Positions 32,403-43,609 are shown, numbered from the stretch's first letter. The stretch: 64,000 bases of DNA from Escallonia rubra (GCA_033065855.1 JAVXUO010002465.1:62001-126000); one strand, 5' to 3'. Made by a program: numbers and translations. Notes: generated by a model from the sequence alone, not told the origin.

Positions 32403-33669
32403 GTGCGTAACAAAGCGCTCGTTGAAGGTTCAATTCCAGAGGCTTACATTCTTGAGGAGCTTACCAACTTCTGCTCCTTTTACTTTGAGACTAATGCTGA
32501 TACAAAGGTGAATCGTCTTGGTTGCAATGACAATAGTGTGAACATAGAATTCGAAGAGCGTCTTTCCATTTTCATGCATATTGGTCACTTGGAGCAAGGA
32601 GTGGTCGATATTTATCCGACGAAGAGTATATTGCTGCAACATTGTACGCTCTCATGAATTGCAATGAAGTTGTACCTTTTAGAGTGTAAGTAGTTGTGTA
32701 TATATCTTCCTTCTCATAGTTCAAGAACATAATATAATGACGATGCTATATAGCATACAGTGAATACGATGAGGAAGTGTTATTAGCAAACCCTGGGATA
32801 TCAAATGGACAACTTGAAAAAATGTGAAACCACGCCCTTCCTGAGTGGTTCCAAAAGCGTGTAAGTTCTAAAACCACATCTCATTTCTAATATAGTGAGA
32901 TGGTATATGCGAGTTAATAACTTAATACTTTGTGCAAATTGTTTGTTGTTATAGACCGTCTAAGATGGAGTTGATGCTCGTCTCAAATTGCTTGTTGCTG
33001 GCCCTAGTAGATTAGTTTCGCGTTATAAAGGGTACATTGTCAACGGGTTTAGGTTTAACACGATGGAAGTTGACCTTAGTAAACAAACCCAAAACAGTGG
33101 AGTTTTAGTGAAAGGTGACTGCTACAATGATAGTGAGAGTGATTTTTTATGGGCAGGTAAATGAGGTTGTTGAACTGGATTATGGCAGCGGTAATCGACT
33201 GGTAATATTCAAGTGCAGATGGTTTGACATTACAGCTGGTATCCGAGTTAGTCGACATGGGATTGTAGATGTTATTATGAGGTCAAGGCTTGGATCATAC
33301 AAACCATTTATATTTGTAGCTCAAGCAATGCAAGTCTTCTATGCAAAGGGTGTGACAAGGAAGGACCCAAATTGGCACATTGTTATCAAGACCAAAAGAG
33401 GCTTTGTTGATGATGATGTGTTCATTGAGATGTACCAAGAGGATGATGCTCCCACAGTGATACTGCCTCATGACGATAACGATCTTGTTGATGAGCCTCT
33501 ATGCGATTTAGGCCATGCTGGGGAAGAGGTCGATGCTGAAGCCCTCCGTGATGATGATGATTCCGAGGAAGAAGTTGAAGAAGAAGAAGATGATGATGAT
33601 GAAGATGAAGGGGACAAAGATGACGAGGATGAGGAATACATTTCATTGTCTATTAGTGATAGTGATTGA
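32403..33669 (+). pseudogene. CACTA TNP2 transposase C-terminal part (DUF4218 end + DUF4216)
   Basis: 32403-32600 encodes VEGSIPEAYILEELTNFCS, the end of DUF4218, with FEERLSIFMHIGHL. After two introns, 32955-33110 encodes GPSRLVSRYKGYIVNGFRF and TQNSGVLVKGDCYND, and 33115-33669 YGQVNEVVELDYGSG...KCRWFDITAGIRV...PFIFVAQAMQVFY, the DUF4216 domain. A long Asp/Glu tail closes the protein. Lesions are an in-frame TGA in the 32.8-kb exon and a one-base frameshift near 33145. The transposase catalytic part (Transposase_21) is absent, so it cannot act. Confidence 0.8.
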
Positions 33670-33923
33670 CTGTGTCAAGCAAAAACATTCTTACCAATCT
33701 ACTTTTGCACTTGTGGTGTTTATTATTTAAATTGAGTTGTCTATTACTGATGGTGGTTGACTATATAAAGCTAAATTCACATTGTTATCAATTAACTTTT
33801 GCACTTAAGTCTTTTATTATTCAAGTGAACTATATTTGAAACTGTAAACATATCAGTCGCTTTTAGTTATGATATGTGTTGTTGAAGTTTTCTTATATTA
33901 CTCCCGAGTGTTTTTTTGTAGAT

Positions 33924-35610
33924 ATGCCGAGATCTAGTGCACCCCGAGGTCATGGAGGCGGCCGCCGCGGATCTGCTTGGGCCCAGTCAGCCCCCCTTCC
34001 CCAGGATTGATAATGACGTAACTGTTGAGCAGTCAATGTCGTCAGTAGCTTCAGTACATGGTGAGACAATAATATTTTGTTGTTATAACATATTTGTTGA
34101 AAAATATATAACGTCTTCCTTTTCATCATCTGTAACTTCTACTACATCTGTACCTAGAGGTATCACAGGCGGGATACCTCTTCCAGCCACTCCGGAGCAG
34201 AGGATTACTCCTCATGTCCTCAACAATTAGTATGTTTTCAATTTTCAAAACTAAATTTCTACCATCTTTTAGCTAACATATCTAACTTAATACTTTGTTT
34301 TTTGGGATTGACGTATATCTTATGAATTCTTGTAATTAGCTTTGTTGAAGATTGTGTTAGGACCAAAATAGGTCCTATTATTAAGGCCCACCTCCCACGG
34401 CCTTATCCGACATGGAAGGCGTGGACCGAACCAGACAAGGAACTTGTCTGGAGGAAGTTCTTGGTAAGGATTGTCTATTTTCATTACTTTATTTGGTTTT
34501 AGACGTACATTATTGCTGAATTTTTCTTACTAATTATGTTTGAAATTGTGTTGAATTATGTTCAGGATTACTTCAAATTCGAGTCCGACAGAGACCAAGA
34601 ACTTGGGAGGCAGGCCTGGGTGTGGCATTGTTCAAAAAATTACAAGAAATGGATGCTCAATGCAAGGAGGCAGGCTCTAGCTCGGGCTAACGCGACAGAT
34701 ATTTCTATGGCCAGGGACTTCAACCCCGAGTACTTCTCAAAATCCATGTGGGGGCAGCTGGTGGATCATTGGGGTATAGCTGAATGGGCCAAGCTCAGTG
34801 AGCGAGCCAAGGATATGGTGAGTAGCGAGAAGAAGATGATGCATAGTGTTGGATCACGTCCATATGCTCTGCACAATCTGAAGCTGAGAGAAGAAGACCC
34901 TGATAAAAGGCCCCCTATGATGCTCCAAGGCTTTGAGGCCACACACAAAAATAAAGATGGGAAGTGGATTTCTGAGAGCGCAGAGCAGTTTACGGTGAGC
35001 AATCAACTATTCTTCACTTTTGCATTCCTATTGTATCCTATTGGTTGTGACCATGCATTTGCATTTCTATAACATTTATTACTTTCTTATAAATAATGCA
35101 TATAAGGAAAAAGTGCAGGCCAACTCCCAGGCAGATGGTAGCCAAGTAGTGGACGAGTTCTCTTTGTGGTCAGAAGCTACATGCGGTCCTAAGAAGAACC
35201 GTATCCTCAGCCACCTTCGTCAATCTACACGTTCATTGCTAGGCAGATAACAGTCATCAGGTGAAACCAGTTGTAGCAGTTCACAGGTTGAAGAGACAGA
35301 GAAAGAGCGCTTAGACAGACTTGTTGAAGAAAAAATTGCGATGATGATCCAACAAGGTTTTATTATGCCTGGAGCCAGACATCAGGTAATACCAATTTTC
35401 TTAAGTAGTTACGTAATGTGGTCATTTAGTCTGTGCTCTTGATTTGATTATATTGTGTTGAATCGTTTGTATGGCTTCATGCAGAGTGGTATTATGCCTA
35501 GTGCCGGTGATTCTCAAGGCAGTGAGGACATTGTTCGATCGAACGTGCCTTCAACAATGGACGAAAAAGATGATGATGACAAGGTTGATGGGTCTACCGA
35601 CCAGTATGTT
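33924..35610 (+). pseudogene. CACTA accessory gene (Transposase_24/TNP1-like), copy 1
   Basis: Exon pieces: 33924-34062 (Arg/Gly/Ala-rich start), 34128-34225, 34354-34462 (PYPTWKAWTEPDKELVWRKF), 34565-34993 (RQAWVWHCSKNYKKWMLNAR, then PPMMLQGFEATHKNKDGKW, the 'P...F..TH..KDG' motif of the family), 35107-35385 and 35486-35607 with an acidic tail. In the fifth piece the frame ends in TAA at about 35247, where copy 2 has CAA, so this copy has a recent nonsense change. Such proteins are thought to bind the subterminal repeats of their element. Exon edges are approximate. Confidence 0.7.
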
Positions 35611-36009
35611 TTTTGGGTCCTATGTACTCATGAACTTATACTTGACTCATTTTTCCAATTTTGGTTGAAGACTGTGTATGTACCTGAGAGTTGACGTTTT
35701 TCTTTGTCAATTTGACGTGATTTTAATGGCCTATGTTTATAGTTTGATGATGTAAAGCTTTGTTGATGTGCTTGGTTTGGGATTGACGTATTCAAATGAA
35801 TACGGGACTTGTTTTTGGATGTGAAGAGCATATTGGTTTTGGACAGGTTGCTTGAATGAATGTAGGACAGGTTGTTCAATTGGTTTTTGAACGAATGCGG
35901 GACAGGTTTTGGTTCTTTAATGAATGCGGGACAGTTTGTTGAATTAGTTTCGAATGAATGTGGGATAGGTTGTTGAATTAGTTTTGGACAGGAGGTCAAA
36001 ACAGACCTA

Positions 36010-36403
36010 TATTTTTTAAAGCATAACCCAGGTTTAGCAACCGCACACTGCGGTCGCTCAACTAGATAATGTAGTCGCTAAATTAAACATTTTAAATTAA
36101 AAAAATAATATTTAGCGATCGCAATGGCAGTCGCTAAATTAGAAAACGCGGTCGCTAACTAAAAAAATTTAAATAAAAACTTTTTTAGCGACCCCAATAT
36201 CGGTCGCTAAATAAAAAATTTAGCGACCGCATTGGCAGTCGCTAAATTTGGTCAACCCGGTCGCTAAATTTAGCAACCGATAATTAAATGCGGTCACTAA
36301 AGTTTAACCTTCTAGCTTCCAGTGACAAAAACGGTTGAGCGACCGCATTTCCTCCTTTAGCGACCGCTCTTAGCGGTCGCTAAAGCCCTTTTTTCCTATA
36401 GTG
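36010..36403. repeat. CACTA subterminal repeats and right terminal inverted repeat, copy 1
   Basis: About a dozen direct and inverted copies of GCGGTCGCTAAA / TTTAGCGACCGC with small changes, ending in CCTATAGTG at 36403. These are the presumed binding sites of the accessory transposase protein. Confidence 0.85.
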
Positions 36404-36449
36404 GAACATCCTCCGGGTGTAATCATCACTCCGTAATTGGTGTCTGTAT

Positions 36450-36990
36450 CTATGAAGGAGCAGTAAGGGTTGGGGCCGCTCGCATCACTGCACGTGCAGT
36501 CACGTTGGACAGGCCGCGTACACGCCATTTCCTTCTATCGACGATTCTCGGTGTATCCAACCCCCGCTTCAATCCCCTAGTACTCGTACTCGTACTCGTA
36601 CTCGTACTCGTACTCGTACTCGTGGAGGCTGATGGTTGACCAGCATGCTGCCCAGATATCCTAATCTGTCCATACGAGGCTTGCAAAACAGTGATTTGAC
36701 ATTAAAGACACTAATGCAACAGACATTGAAGACATTATCGAATTTTTAACTATAGACGATTTAATTTGTAACTTGCATCGATCTGTCGAGCAATTGGTGA
36801 AACGAACTCCCCCACGGGATACACATCATCATTATCCACCTTCCTGATGTGTGTCTGAGAGTATGCCATAGCACACACCTCATCCTTCTTCAGCTCCGGG
36901 TGCTCAGCCGCATTCTTATGTGGGATGACGTTGTGCGGTACCGACCCTCCCGTGTGTGTACGACCTTAAGTAACGACTTGTCTTCTAAAC
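36450..36990 (-). pseudogene. Second Transposase_24-like gene fragment on the opposite strand, copy 1
   Basis: From high to low: HTGGSVPHNVIPHKNAAEHP, ELKKDEVCAMAYSQTHIRK, VGEFVSPIARQID, then after an intron a frame with a Ser-Thr repeat and GLKRGLDTPRIVDRRKWRVR. 'HTGGS', 'TH.RK' and the following motif fit the C-terminus of a different CACTA accessory protein. It is oriented toward the CACTA right end, so it comes from another element into or beside which the first inserted. Confidence 0.5.
36581..36622 (+). repeat. (TACTCG)7 hexanucleotide repeat
   Basis: Seven perfect TACTCG units, encoding Ser-Thr repeats on the minus strand. The second segmental copy has three units (40820-40837). Confidence 0.95.
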
Positions 36991-37539
36991 CGATAAGTAC
37001 TTTTGGATATTATAGGCATGTCTAATCATTTTTACATTCAGTTATGCTTTATTAAATTGAGCATGTTAGCCCTTATTTTTCTGACCATCTAAAAGGTGAA
37101 TTCTATGCTCGTTTTAATAATTATGATTCCTGATTTGTCTAAGTTTGATTGCTTTGATGCTCATAACAACTAACATTGGTCAAAGGAATTTTTTGGTTCT
37201 ATCTCAATCACTTGATTCAGTGTATTTGCTTTATTCTACTGAAGTTCCCATACTTGACAAATCTGCTACTTCTGAGCATGCATCTTCTAAAAAATATGGT
37301 TCATCTCAACATATTTTTGCACTAAAATATTTTGAAAACGTAATCATTTATGTCGCCGTTACATTTTGTGTCATCTTTCCAATGATCTGTTTGAAATTTG
37401 TCATTGTTATGGAAGTGCTAAAGAAGTGTGAGAGGTTGTAAAGGCCAAATTTTCTATTGGGCACTCTAGTTTGAAAACAACGTAATCATGAAAAAAAATT
37501 ATTTTTAAATTATGGATAGGGATATCGAGATTTCACCAT
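36991..37539. other. Noncoding, shared with 41.2-41.7 kb
   Basis: A 98-codon plus-strand frame (37145-37441) recurs at 41358-41654 with about the same length and few substitutions, but no domain is recognised. Similarity follows from the segmental duplication. Confidence 0.4.
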
Positions 37540-38109
37540 GTAGGTCGATTGCCCTTATCAACATAGAACACTAGAGTATTGAAAAGGACAAGTCCAACTG
37601 CCGCAAGTTTGCTTCTAAGGCCAACCTAATTGAGCAAAGGCCTTAAAGGAGGCATCTTAAACCATTACTAGAATTAGCACCGCTCCAACAACAGAAAGCA
37701 AAAAGGGCAGGCTTCAAATAGGAATAATCTTACGTTCGGAAACCCACAATAAAATTCAAAAACATAGCAACTGACCTTGTTTCATTTGTGGGAAAGCTGG
37801 ACACCATGGTAGTTAGTGGATGTAGGTACTGCAAGGCCAAGAGAGCCAACACTAAGGGAGGGGCAACCATCACCCAAGGCATCAAGCTCATTTGCCTGAG
37901 ACCAATGAGATCATAGTTGAGGTCGTCTCAGAAGTTAACTTAGTTGACAATATGTTCGAATAAGTGGTGGACATTGGGCCACTAGGCATATTTGTTGAAA
38001 AAATGAGATGTTCGTCAATTATGAGAAGGTGGGTGATGAAGACAGTTCTTCATTGGAACTCTCCTGCTGCCAATAGTTGACAATATGTTCAAATAAGTGG
38101 TGGACATTG
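37540..38109 (+). pseudogene. Copia gag zinc knuckle and protease remnant, copy 1
   Basis: Around 37780-37830 the reading CFICGKAGHH follows a basic stretch and matches the start of a Copia CCHC zinc knuckle. Near 37965-38000 the VVDIG..GIF reading matches the protease motif 'WVDSGATRHI'. Many stops. A 40-base word (TTGACAATATGTTC..ATAAGTGGTGGACATTGG) is repeated at the end (37941 and 38077). Confidence 0.5.
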
Positions 38110-38459
38110 GATTTTTTTTTTAATAAAGAACCTGGTCAGGCTGAACTGGGAAGGAGCTGAACCTGGTGCCAGCGCTTATATGCGTAAGAAGCAGCAGATC
38201 AACGCAAGGTGAGTGCGGCACGTGCGCGCGTTGGCACGTGTAAAGGGTGCTGCAAGGGAGGTGCGTTGGCGCACTGTCTACGGTGACACTTGGGGTGCGT
38301 GCGACAGCGTCAGAGCCAGAAATAGACCAGAAGAATAATAGGAATGCACTGTGGCAAGGCGGCGTACCGTGGATATATGACAGCAGCGTTGGTGCTATCA
38401 GAAAGGGGTGGGGAGAGAGAAAAAAAAAACTCAAGGCCCAAAAAAAACATGCGGGATAC
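38110..38459. other. GC-rich filler between the two segmental copies
   Basis: About 350 bases starting with a T-run, much richer in GC than both sides (GTGCGCGCGTTGGCACGTG). It has no equivalent in copy 2. It could be an insertion at the duplication junction. No coding function seen. Confidence 0.45.
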
Positions 38460-38619
38460 CTCGGAACAGAGGATTACTGCTCATGTCCTCAACAATTAGT
38501 ATGTTTTCAATTTTCAAAACTCAATTCCTACCATCTTTTAGCTAACATATCTAACTTAATACTTTGTTTTTTTTGGGATTGACGTATCTCTTGTGATTTC
38601 TTGTAATTAACTTTGTTGA

Positions 38620-39760
38620 AGATTGCGTTAGGACCAAAATTGGTCCTATTAATAAAACCCACCTCCCACGGCCTTATCCGACATGGAAGGCGTGGACAGA
38701 ACCAGACAAGGAACTTTTCTGAACTTGTCTAGAGGAAGTTCTTGGTCAGGATTGTTTATTTTTCATTGCTTTATTTGGTTTTAGAAGTACATTACTGCTG
38801 AATTTTTCTTGCTAATCATGTTTGAAATTTTGTTGAATTATGTTCAGGATTACTTCAAATTCGAGTCCGACAGAGACCAAGAACTTGGGAGCCAGGCCTA
38901 GGTGTGGCATTGTTCAGAAAATTACAAGAAATGGATGCTCAATGCAAGGAGGCAGGCTCTAGCTTGGGCTAACGTGACAAATATTTCTATGTCCAAGGAC
39001 TTCAACCCCGAGTACTTCTCAAAAGCCATATGATGTGCACAATCTGAAGCTGAGAGAAGAAGACCCTGACAAAAGGCCCCCTACGATGCTCCAAGGCTTT
39101 GAGGCCACACACAAAAATAAAGATGGGAAGTGGATTTCTGAGAGCGCAGAGTAGTTTGCGGTGAACAATCAACTATTCTTTACTTTTGCATTCATATTGT
39201 ATCCTTATTGGTTACGACCATGCATTTGCATTTCTATAACATTTATTACTTTCTTATACATAATGCATATAAGGAAAAAGTTCAGGCCAACTCCCAGGCA
39301 GATGGTAGCCAAGCAGTGGACGAGTTCTCTTTGTGGTCAGAAGCTACAGGCCCGTATCCTCAGCCACCTTCGTCAATCTGCACGTTCATTACTAGGCAGA
39401 CAACAGTCATCAGGTGCAACCAGTTGTAGCAGTTCTCAGGTTGAAGAAATGGTATATATATAGCTTAGACAGACTTGTTGAAGAAAAAATTGCGATGATG
39501 ATCCAACAAGGTTTTATTATGCTTGGAGCGAGACATCAGGTAATAACAATTTTCTTAAGTAGTTATCTATTGTGGTCATTTAGTATGTGATCTTGATTTG
39601 ATTATATTGTGTTGAATCATTTGTATGGCTTCATGCAGAGCGGTATTGTGCCTAGTGCCGGTGATTCTCAAGGCGGTGAGGACATTATTGGATCGAACGT
39701 GCCTTCAACAAGGGATGAAGAAGATGATGATGACATGGTTGATGGATCTACCGACTAGTA
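38620..39760 (+). pseudogene. CACTA accessory gene, copy 2, more decayed
   Basis: Same exon series as 34354-35607. Lesions: the Trp codon at about 38900 (AGGCCTAGGTGTGG) is now TAG; a deletion of about 150 bases at 39.03 kb removes the centre of the large exon; a Gln codon at about 39150 is TAG; and the exon near 39450 is disrupted. The Gln-Gln at about 39400 is still CAACAG where copy 1 has a stop. Confidence 0.7.
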
Positions 39761-40209
39761 TGATTTGGGGTCCTATGTATTGATTGTAGTTGTGTAGCTC
39801 ATGAACTTATACTTGGCTCATTTTTTCAATTTTGGTTGTAGACTGTGTATGTACCTGAGAGTTGACATTTTTCTTTGTCAATTTGATGTGATTTTAATGA
39901 CCTATGTTTATAATTTGATGATGTAAAGCTTTGTTGATGTGCTTGGTTTGGGATTGACGTATTGAAATCAATATGGGACTTGTTTTTGGATGTGTAGAGC
40001 ATATTGGTTTTGGACAGGTTGCTTGAGTGAATGCGGGACAAGTTGTTGAATTGGTTTTTGAACGAATGCGGGACATGTTTTAGTTTTTAAATGAATGTGG
40101 GATAGGTTGTTGAATTAGTTTTGAATGAATGCGGGATAGGTTGTTGAATTGGTTTTGGACAGGAGGTCAAAACATGCCTATATTTTTAAAAGCATAACCT
40201 AGGTATAGC

Positions 40210-40642
40210 TACCGCACATCGCGGTCGCTAAACTAGATAATGTGGTCGCTAAATTAAACATTTTAAATAAAAAAAAACTATTTACCGACCGCAATGGCAG
40301 TCGCTATATTAGAAAACGCGGTCGCTACCTAAAAACATTTTAAATAAGAAAAGTTTTTAGGGTCCCAATATATGTTGCTAAATTAGAAAAAGCGGTCACT
40401 AAATAAAAACCAATTTAAATTTAAAAATATTTAGCGACCGCGTTGGCAGTCGCTAAATTTGGTCAACGAGGTCGCTAAATTTAGCGACTGATAATTAAAT
40501 GCGATCACTAAAGTTTAGCGACCTAGCCTCTACTGACAGTTTCAGCGACCGCAAAATGCGGTCGCTAAAACGGTTGAGCGACCGCATTTCCTACTTTAGC
40601 AACCGCTTTTGGCGGTCGCTAAAGCCCTTTTTTCCTATAGTG
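40210..40642. repeat. CACTA subterminal repeats and right terminal inverted repeat, copy 2
   Basis: Array of GCGGTCGCTAAA / TTTAGCGACCGC words ending CCTATAGTG at 40642; slightly longer than copy 1. Confidence 0.85.
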
Positions 40643-40649
40643 GAACATC

Positions 40650-41230
40650 CTCCGGGTGTAACTGTCGCTCTGCAACTGGTGTCTATAACTGTGAAGGAGC
40701 AGTAAGGGATGGGGCCGCTTCCATCACGACAAGTGCAGTCACATTGGGCTGGCCACGTACACGCCCTTTCTTTCTATCGACGATTCTCGGTGTATCCAAC
40801 CCCCGCTTCAATCCCTTGGTACTCGTACTCGTACTCGTGGAGGCTGATGGTTGACCAGAATGCTACCCAAACATCCTAATATGTTCATACGAGGCCTGCA
40901 AAACAGTTATTTAACATTGAAGACATTAATGTAACAAACATTGAAGACATTATCGAATTTTAACTATAGATAATTTAATTTGTAACTTACATCGATATGT
41001 CGAGCAATTGGTGAAACGAACTCCCCCCGGATACGCATCATCATTATCCACCTTCATGATGTGTGTCTGAGAGTATGCCATAGCACACACATCATCCTTC
41101 TTCAGCTCCGGGTGCTCAGCCGCATTCTTATGTCGGATGACGTCGTGAGGTATCGAGCCTCCCGTTTGTGTAAGATCCTGATTACCGACTTGTCTTCTAA
41201 ACCGATAAGTACTTTTGGATATTATCGGCA
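40650..41230 (-). pseudogene. Second Transposase_24-like fragment, copy 2
   Basis: 41231-41030 reads TQTGGSIPHDVIRHKNAAEH and PELKKDDVCAMAYSQTHIMK, parallel to 36.8-36.95 kb. The GVRFT reading then departs because of a small indel. The Ser-Thr tract is reduced to three TACTCG units. Confidence 0.5.
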
Positions 41231-41749
41231 TGTCTAATCATTTTTACATTCAGTTTATGCTTTATTAAATTGAGCATGTTAGCCCTTATATTTCTGACCA
41301 TCTAAAAGGTGAATTTTATGCTCGTTTTAATAATTATGATTCCTGATTTATCTAAGTTTGATTGCTTTGATGCTCATAACTACTAACATTGGTCAAAGGA
41401 TTTTTTTGGTTCTATCTCAATCACTTGATTTAGAGTATTTGCTTTATTCTACTGAAGTTCCCATACTTGACAAATCTGCTACTTCTGAGCATGCGTCTTC
41501 TAAAAAATATGGTTCATCTCAACATATTTTTGCACTAAAATATTTTGAAAACGTAATCATTTATGTCGCCGATACATTTTGCGTCATCTTTCCAATGATC
41601 TGTTTGAAAATTTTCATTGTTATGGAAGTGCTAAAGAAGTGTGAGAGGTTGTAAAGGCCAATTTTTATGTTGGGCATTCTAGTTTGAAAATAACGTAATC
41701 TGGAAATTTTTTTATTTTAAAATTATGGATAGGGATATCGAGATTTTAC
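41231..41749. other. Noncoding, copy of 37.0-37.5 kb
   Basis: Part of the segmental duplication; holds the second 98-codon frame of unknown meaning (41358-41654). Confidence 0.4.
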
Positions 41750-42740
41750 CATGTAGGTCGATTGCCCTTATCAACATAGAACACTAGAGCATTGAAAAGG
41801 ACAAGTCCAACTGCCGCAAGTTTGCTTCTAAGGCGAACCTAATTGAGCAAATGCCTTAAAGGAGGCATCTTAAACCATTACTAGAATCAGCACCGCTCCA
41901 ACAACAGAAAGAAAAAAGGGCAGGCTTCAGATAGGAATAATCTTAGGTTCAGAAACCCACGACAAAATTCAAAAACCTAGCAACTGGCCTTGTTTCGTTT
42001 GTGGGAAAGCTGGACACCTTGCTAGTTAGTGGATGTAAGTACTGCAAGGCCAAGAGAGCCAACACTAAGGGAGGGGCAACCATCACCCAAGGCGTCAAGC
42101 TCATTTGCCTGAGACCAATGAGATCATAGTTGAGGTCGTCTAGGAAGTTAACTTAGTTGACAATATGTTCGAATAAGTGGTGGACATTGGGCCACTAGGC
42201 ATATTTGTGCGAAGAATGAGATGTTCGTCAATTATGAGAAGGTGGGTGATGAAGACAACTTCTTCATGGGAACTCTCCTACTGCCAGGGTTTTGGGGATA
42301 TGAAATTAACTAAATTTACCTCCAAACAATCTATCACCCTTGAATCTATTCTTCATGTTCCAGACACCTATAGAAACCACGTGTCTGGATCCCTTTTTGA
42401 ACAAAGCGTAAGTCAAAGTGGTCTTTGGATCTGATAAGCTTTTCTTAGTTAGTACGGGGTATTTGTTGAGAAATCATTTTTAATGGGTGGCATTGGGGTA
42501 TCTTGACACGTGGCATGCTTGATTTAGACATGTCAATGTTGCATCAATCAGAAGGTTGAAACATTTAAACCTTATATCTAATCTAGTCAATAGCAAATTT
42601 AGCAAAAGGGAAACTTGCGTAGAAGCCAAACACCCTAAGACTTTTAAATATTTTTTTTTGATTAAACTAAGACTTTTAAATATGTGGAAAAGAATATTGA
42701 GCTATTAGAGCTCATCCACAGTGATTTAGTTGACTTTTAA
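41750..42740 (+). pseudogene. Copia gag-protease-integrase remnant, copy 2 and continuation
   Basis: Beyond the part shared with copy 1, 42330-42430 reads LESILHVPDTYRNHVSGSLF, the stretch after the Copia protease ('L.DVLHVPD.R.NLVSGSLL'). 42500-42590 reads WHA..RHVNVASIRRLKHLN, matching gag_pre-integrase. 42690-42740 reads VEKNIELLELIHSDLVDF, the start of the integrase core. Several stops and frameshifts. Ends where LINE sequence begins. Confidence 0.6.
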
Positions 42741-42799
42741 GAACACAACTAGTAGAGGAAATAACCTTTGTAGTTGGTGTATCTCCTCAAATCAAAGGA

Positions 42800-43241
42800 G
42801 AAGCATAGAATTGAACCATTTAAAGTGTATCAAGAATGAGAATCAAAGGTCATTAGTGAAAGAGGATGAGGTTATAGAAAGACTGAGAGGTATTTTGATA
42901 AGCTAGTTAAGGGAGAAATTGATGATAGCTTGTGCGAACTAGATGACTCGTTTGATGATACTAATCCGTGATTTGGTTCGTAGAGTTAAAACATATTAAG
43001 TGAAAAGTGAACGAATCTTTGAAAAGGATGAAAGTCCGAAAGGCTATTGGACAAAATGGCATTCAGTACTGAGGTTTGGAGATGCTTAATTGATGTGGAC
43101 ATAGATCTGATGACTATGTGGTGCAACAAATCTCATATTGTTTGAAATGCCTCCGAAGTGGAAGAAAACACTTTAACACCTTCATATAAGAATAAAGGAG
43201 ATACCTAAAGCTGTAAGAATTAGAGAGGGATCAAGCTTAGT
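42800..43241 (+). pseudogene. LINE reverse transcriptase fragment, upstream part
   Basis: Reads IKNENQRSLVKEDEVIERLR, GIFDKLVKGEIDDSLCELDD, then SLKRMKVRKAIGQNGI and MPPKWKKT..TPSYKNKGD...NYRGIKL in broken frames: the classic plant LINE RT start ('LKRMK.GKA.GPDGIP.EVWK', 'P.EWR.S.LVPIYKNKGD'). It stops exactly at the target duplication TTAGT of the 43.2-kb LTR element and resumes at 45126. Confidence 0.7.
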
Positions 43242-43336
43242 TGTAACATCCCGCACTTTTTGAGCTATTTAAAATAATTATCCATGACCCGAAAATTAAA
43301 CGGGCATTAAATTGGTGTAATTCTCGGGTCGTGACA
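43242..43336 (+). repeat. 5' LTR (95 bp)
   Basis: TG...CA ends; preceded by TTAGT. Contains a partly self-complementary CCCG...CGGG pair. Confidence 0.92.
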
Positions 43337-43340
43337 GGAA

Positions 43341-43350
43341 TGGTATCAGA
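43341..43350 (+). promoter_or_regulatory. Primer binding site (initiator tRNA-Met type)
   Basis: TGGTATCAGA, then ACC instead of the usual GCC. Confidence 0.8.
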
Positions 43351-43609
43351 CCAATACAGTCTTGCAATAATTAGAGCTTATGTACCTGATTCTGTAGACT
43401 TGTCAGAGCAGGGTAGAATAGACATTTAGGCGCTGTAAAATATTGTTTAGGCTATGCTTTCGAAGTAGGGTGCAAACCATCGAGAGTATTGGGGACTAGG
43501 GTTTGGACTTATTCTAATAGGGGTTTGAGAGCCATGTACTTGTTGATTATCTTAAGTGATATATATTGCGTCTTTTATGTGACGAACTTTCTTTTCATTT
43601 AGCTAAAGG

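Larger units (their letters stand above)
32400..36403 (+). mobile_element. 5'-truncated CACTA (En/Spm) transposon, copy 1
   Basis: In order: the tail of a TNP2-type transposase (DUF4218 end and DUF4216), a second multi-exon gene of Transposase_24 type, about 390 bases of GCGGTCGCTAAA subterminal repeats in both orientations, and the terminal inverted repeat, which reads CACTATAGGAAAAAAGGGC from 36403 on the minus strand. This order and the CACTA terminus identify the superfamily. The left end, TNP2 core and left terminal repeat are missing, so the element is dead. Its right half is duplicated at 38.46-40.64 kb. Confidence 0.85.
34195..38070 (+). repeat. Segmental duplication, unit 1
   Basis: From AGGATTACTCCTCATGTCCT (about 34199) to about 38070 the sequence is paralleled at an offset of about 4.21-4.27 kb by unit 2, including the CACTA end and its flank. 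Because the flank of the CACTA insertion is shared, the duplication happened after that insertion. Confidence 0.8.
38460..40642 (+). mobile_element. CACTA element right half, copy 2
   Basis: Carries the accessory gene from its third piece on, the subterminal repeats (40210-40630) and the same CACTATAGG end at 40642. No TNP2 part. It arose by segmental duplication, not by transposition, since the downstream flank is the same as in copy 1. Confidence 0.8.
38465..42270 (+). repeat. Segmental duplication, unit 2
   Basis: Direct-orientation copy of 34195-38070 with scattered substitutions and indels, for example a shorter TACTCG run and a large deletion in the main accessory exon near 39.03 kb. 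Confidence 0.8.

Noticed and set aside
33422-33646. His/Leu-rich minus-strand frame
   Set aside because: Shadow of the Asp/Glu tail of the CACTA transposase fragment.
36010-36403. CRISPR-like regularly repeated GCGGTCGCTAAA words
   Set aside because: Repeats are short, in both orientations, unevenly spaced and end at a CACTA terminus in a plant genome; they are transposon subterminal repeats.
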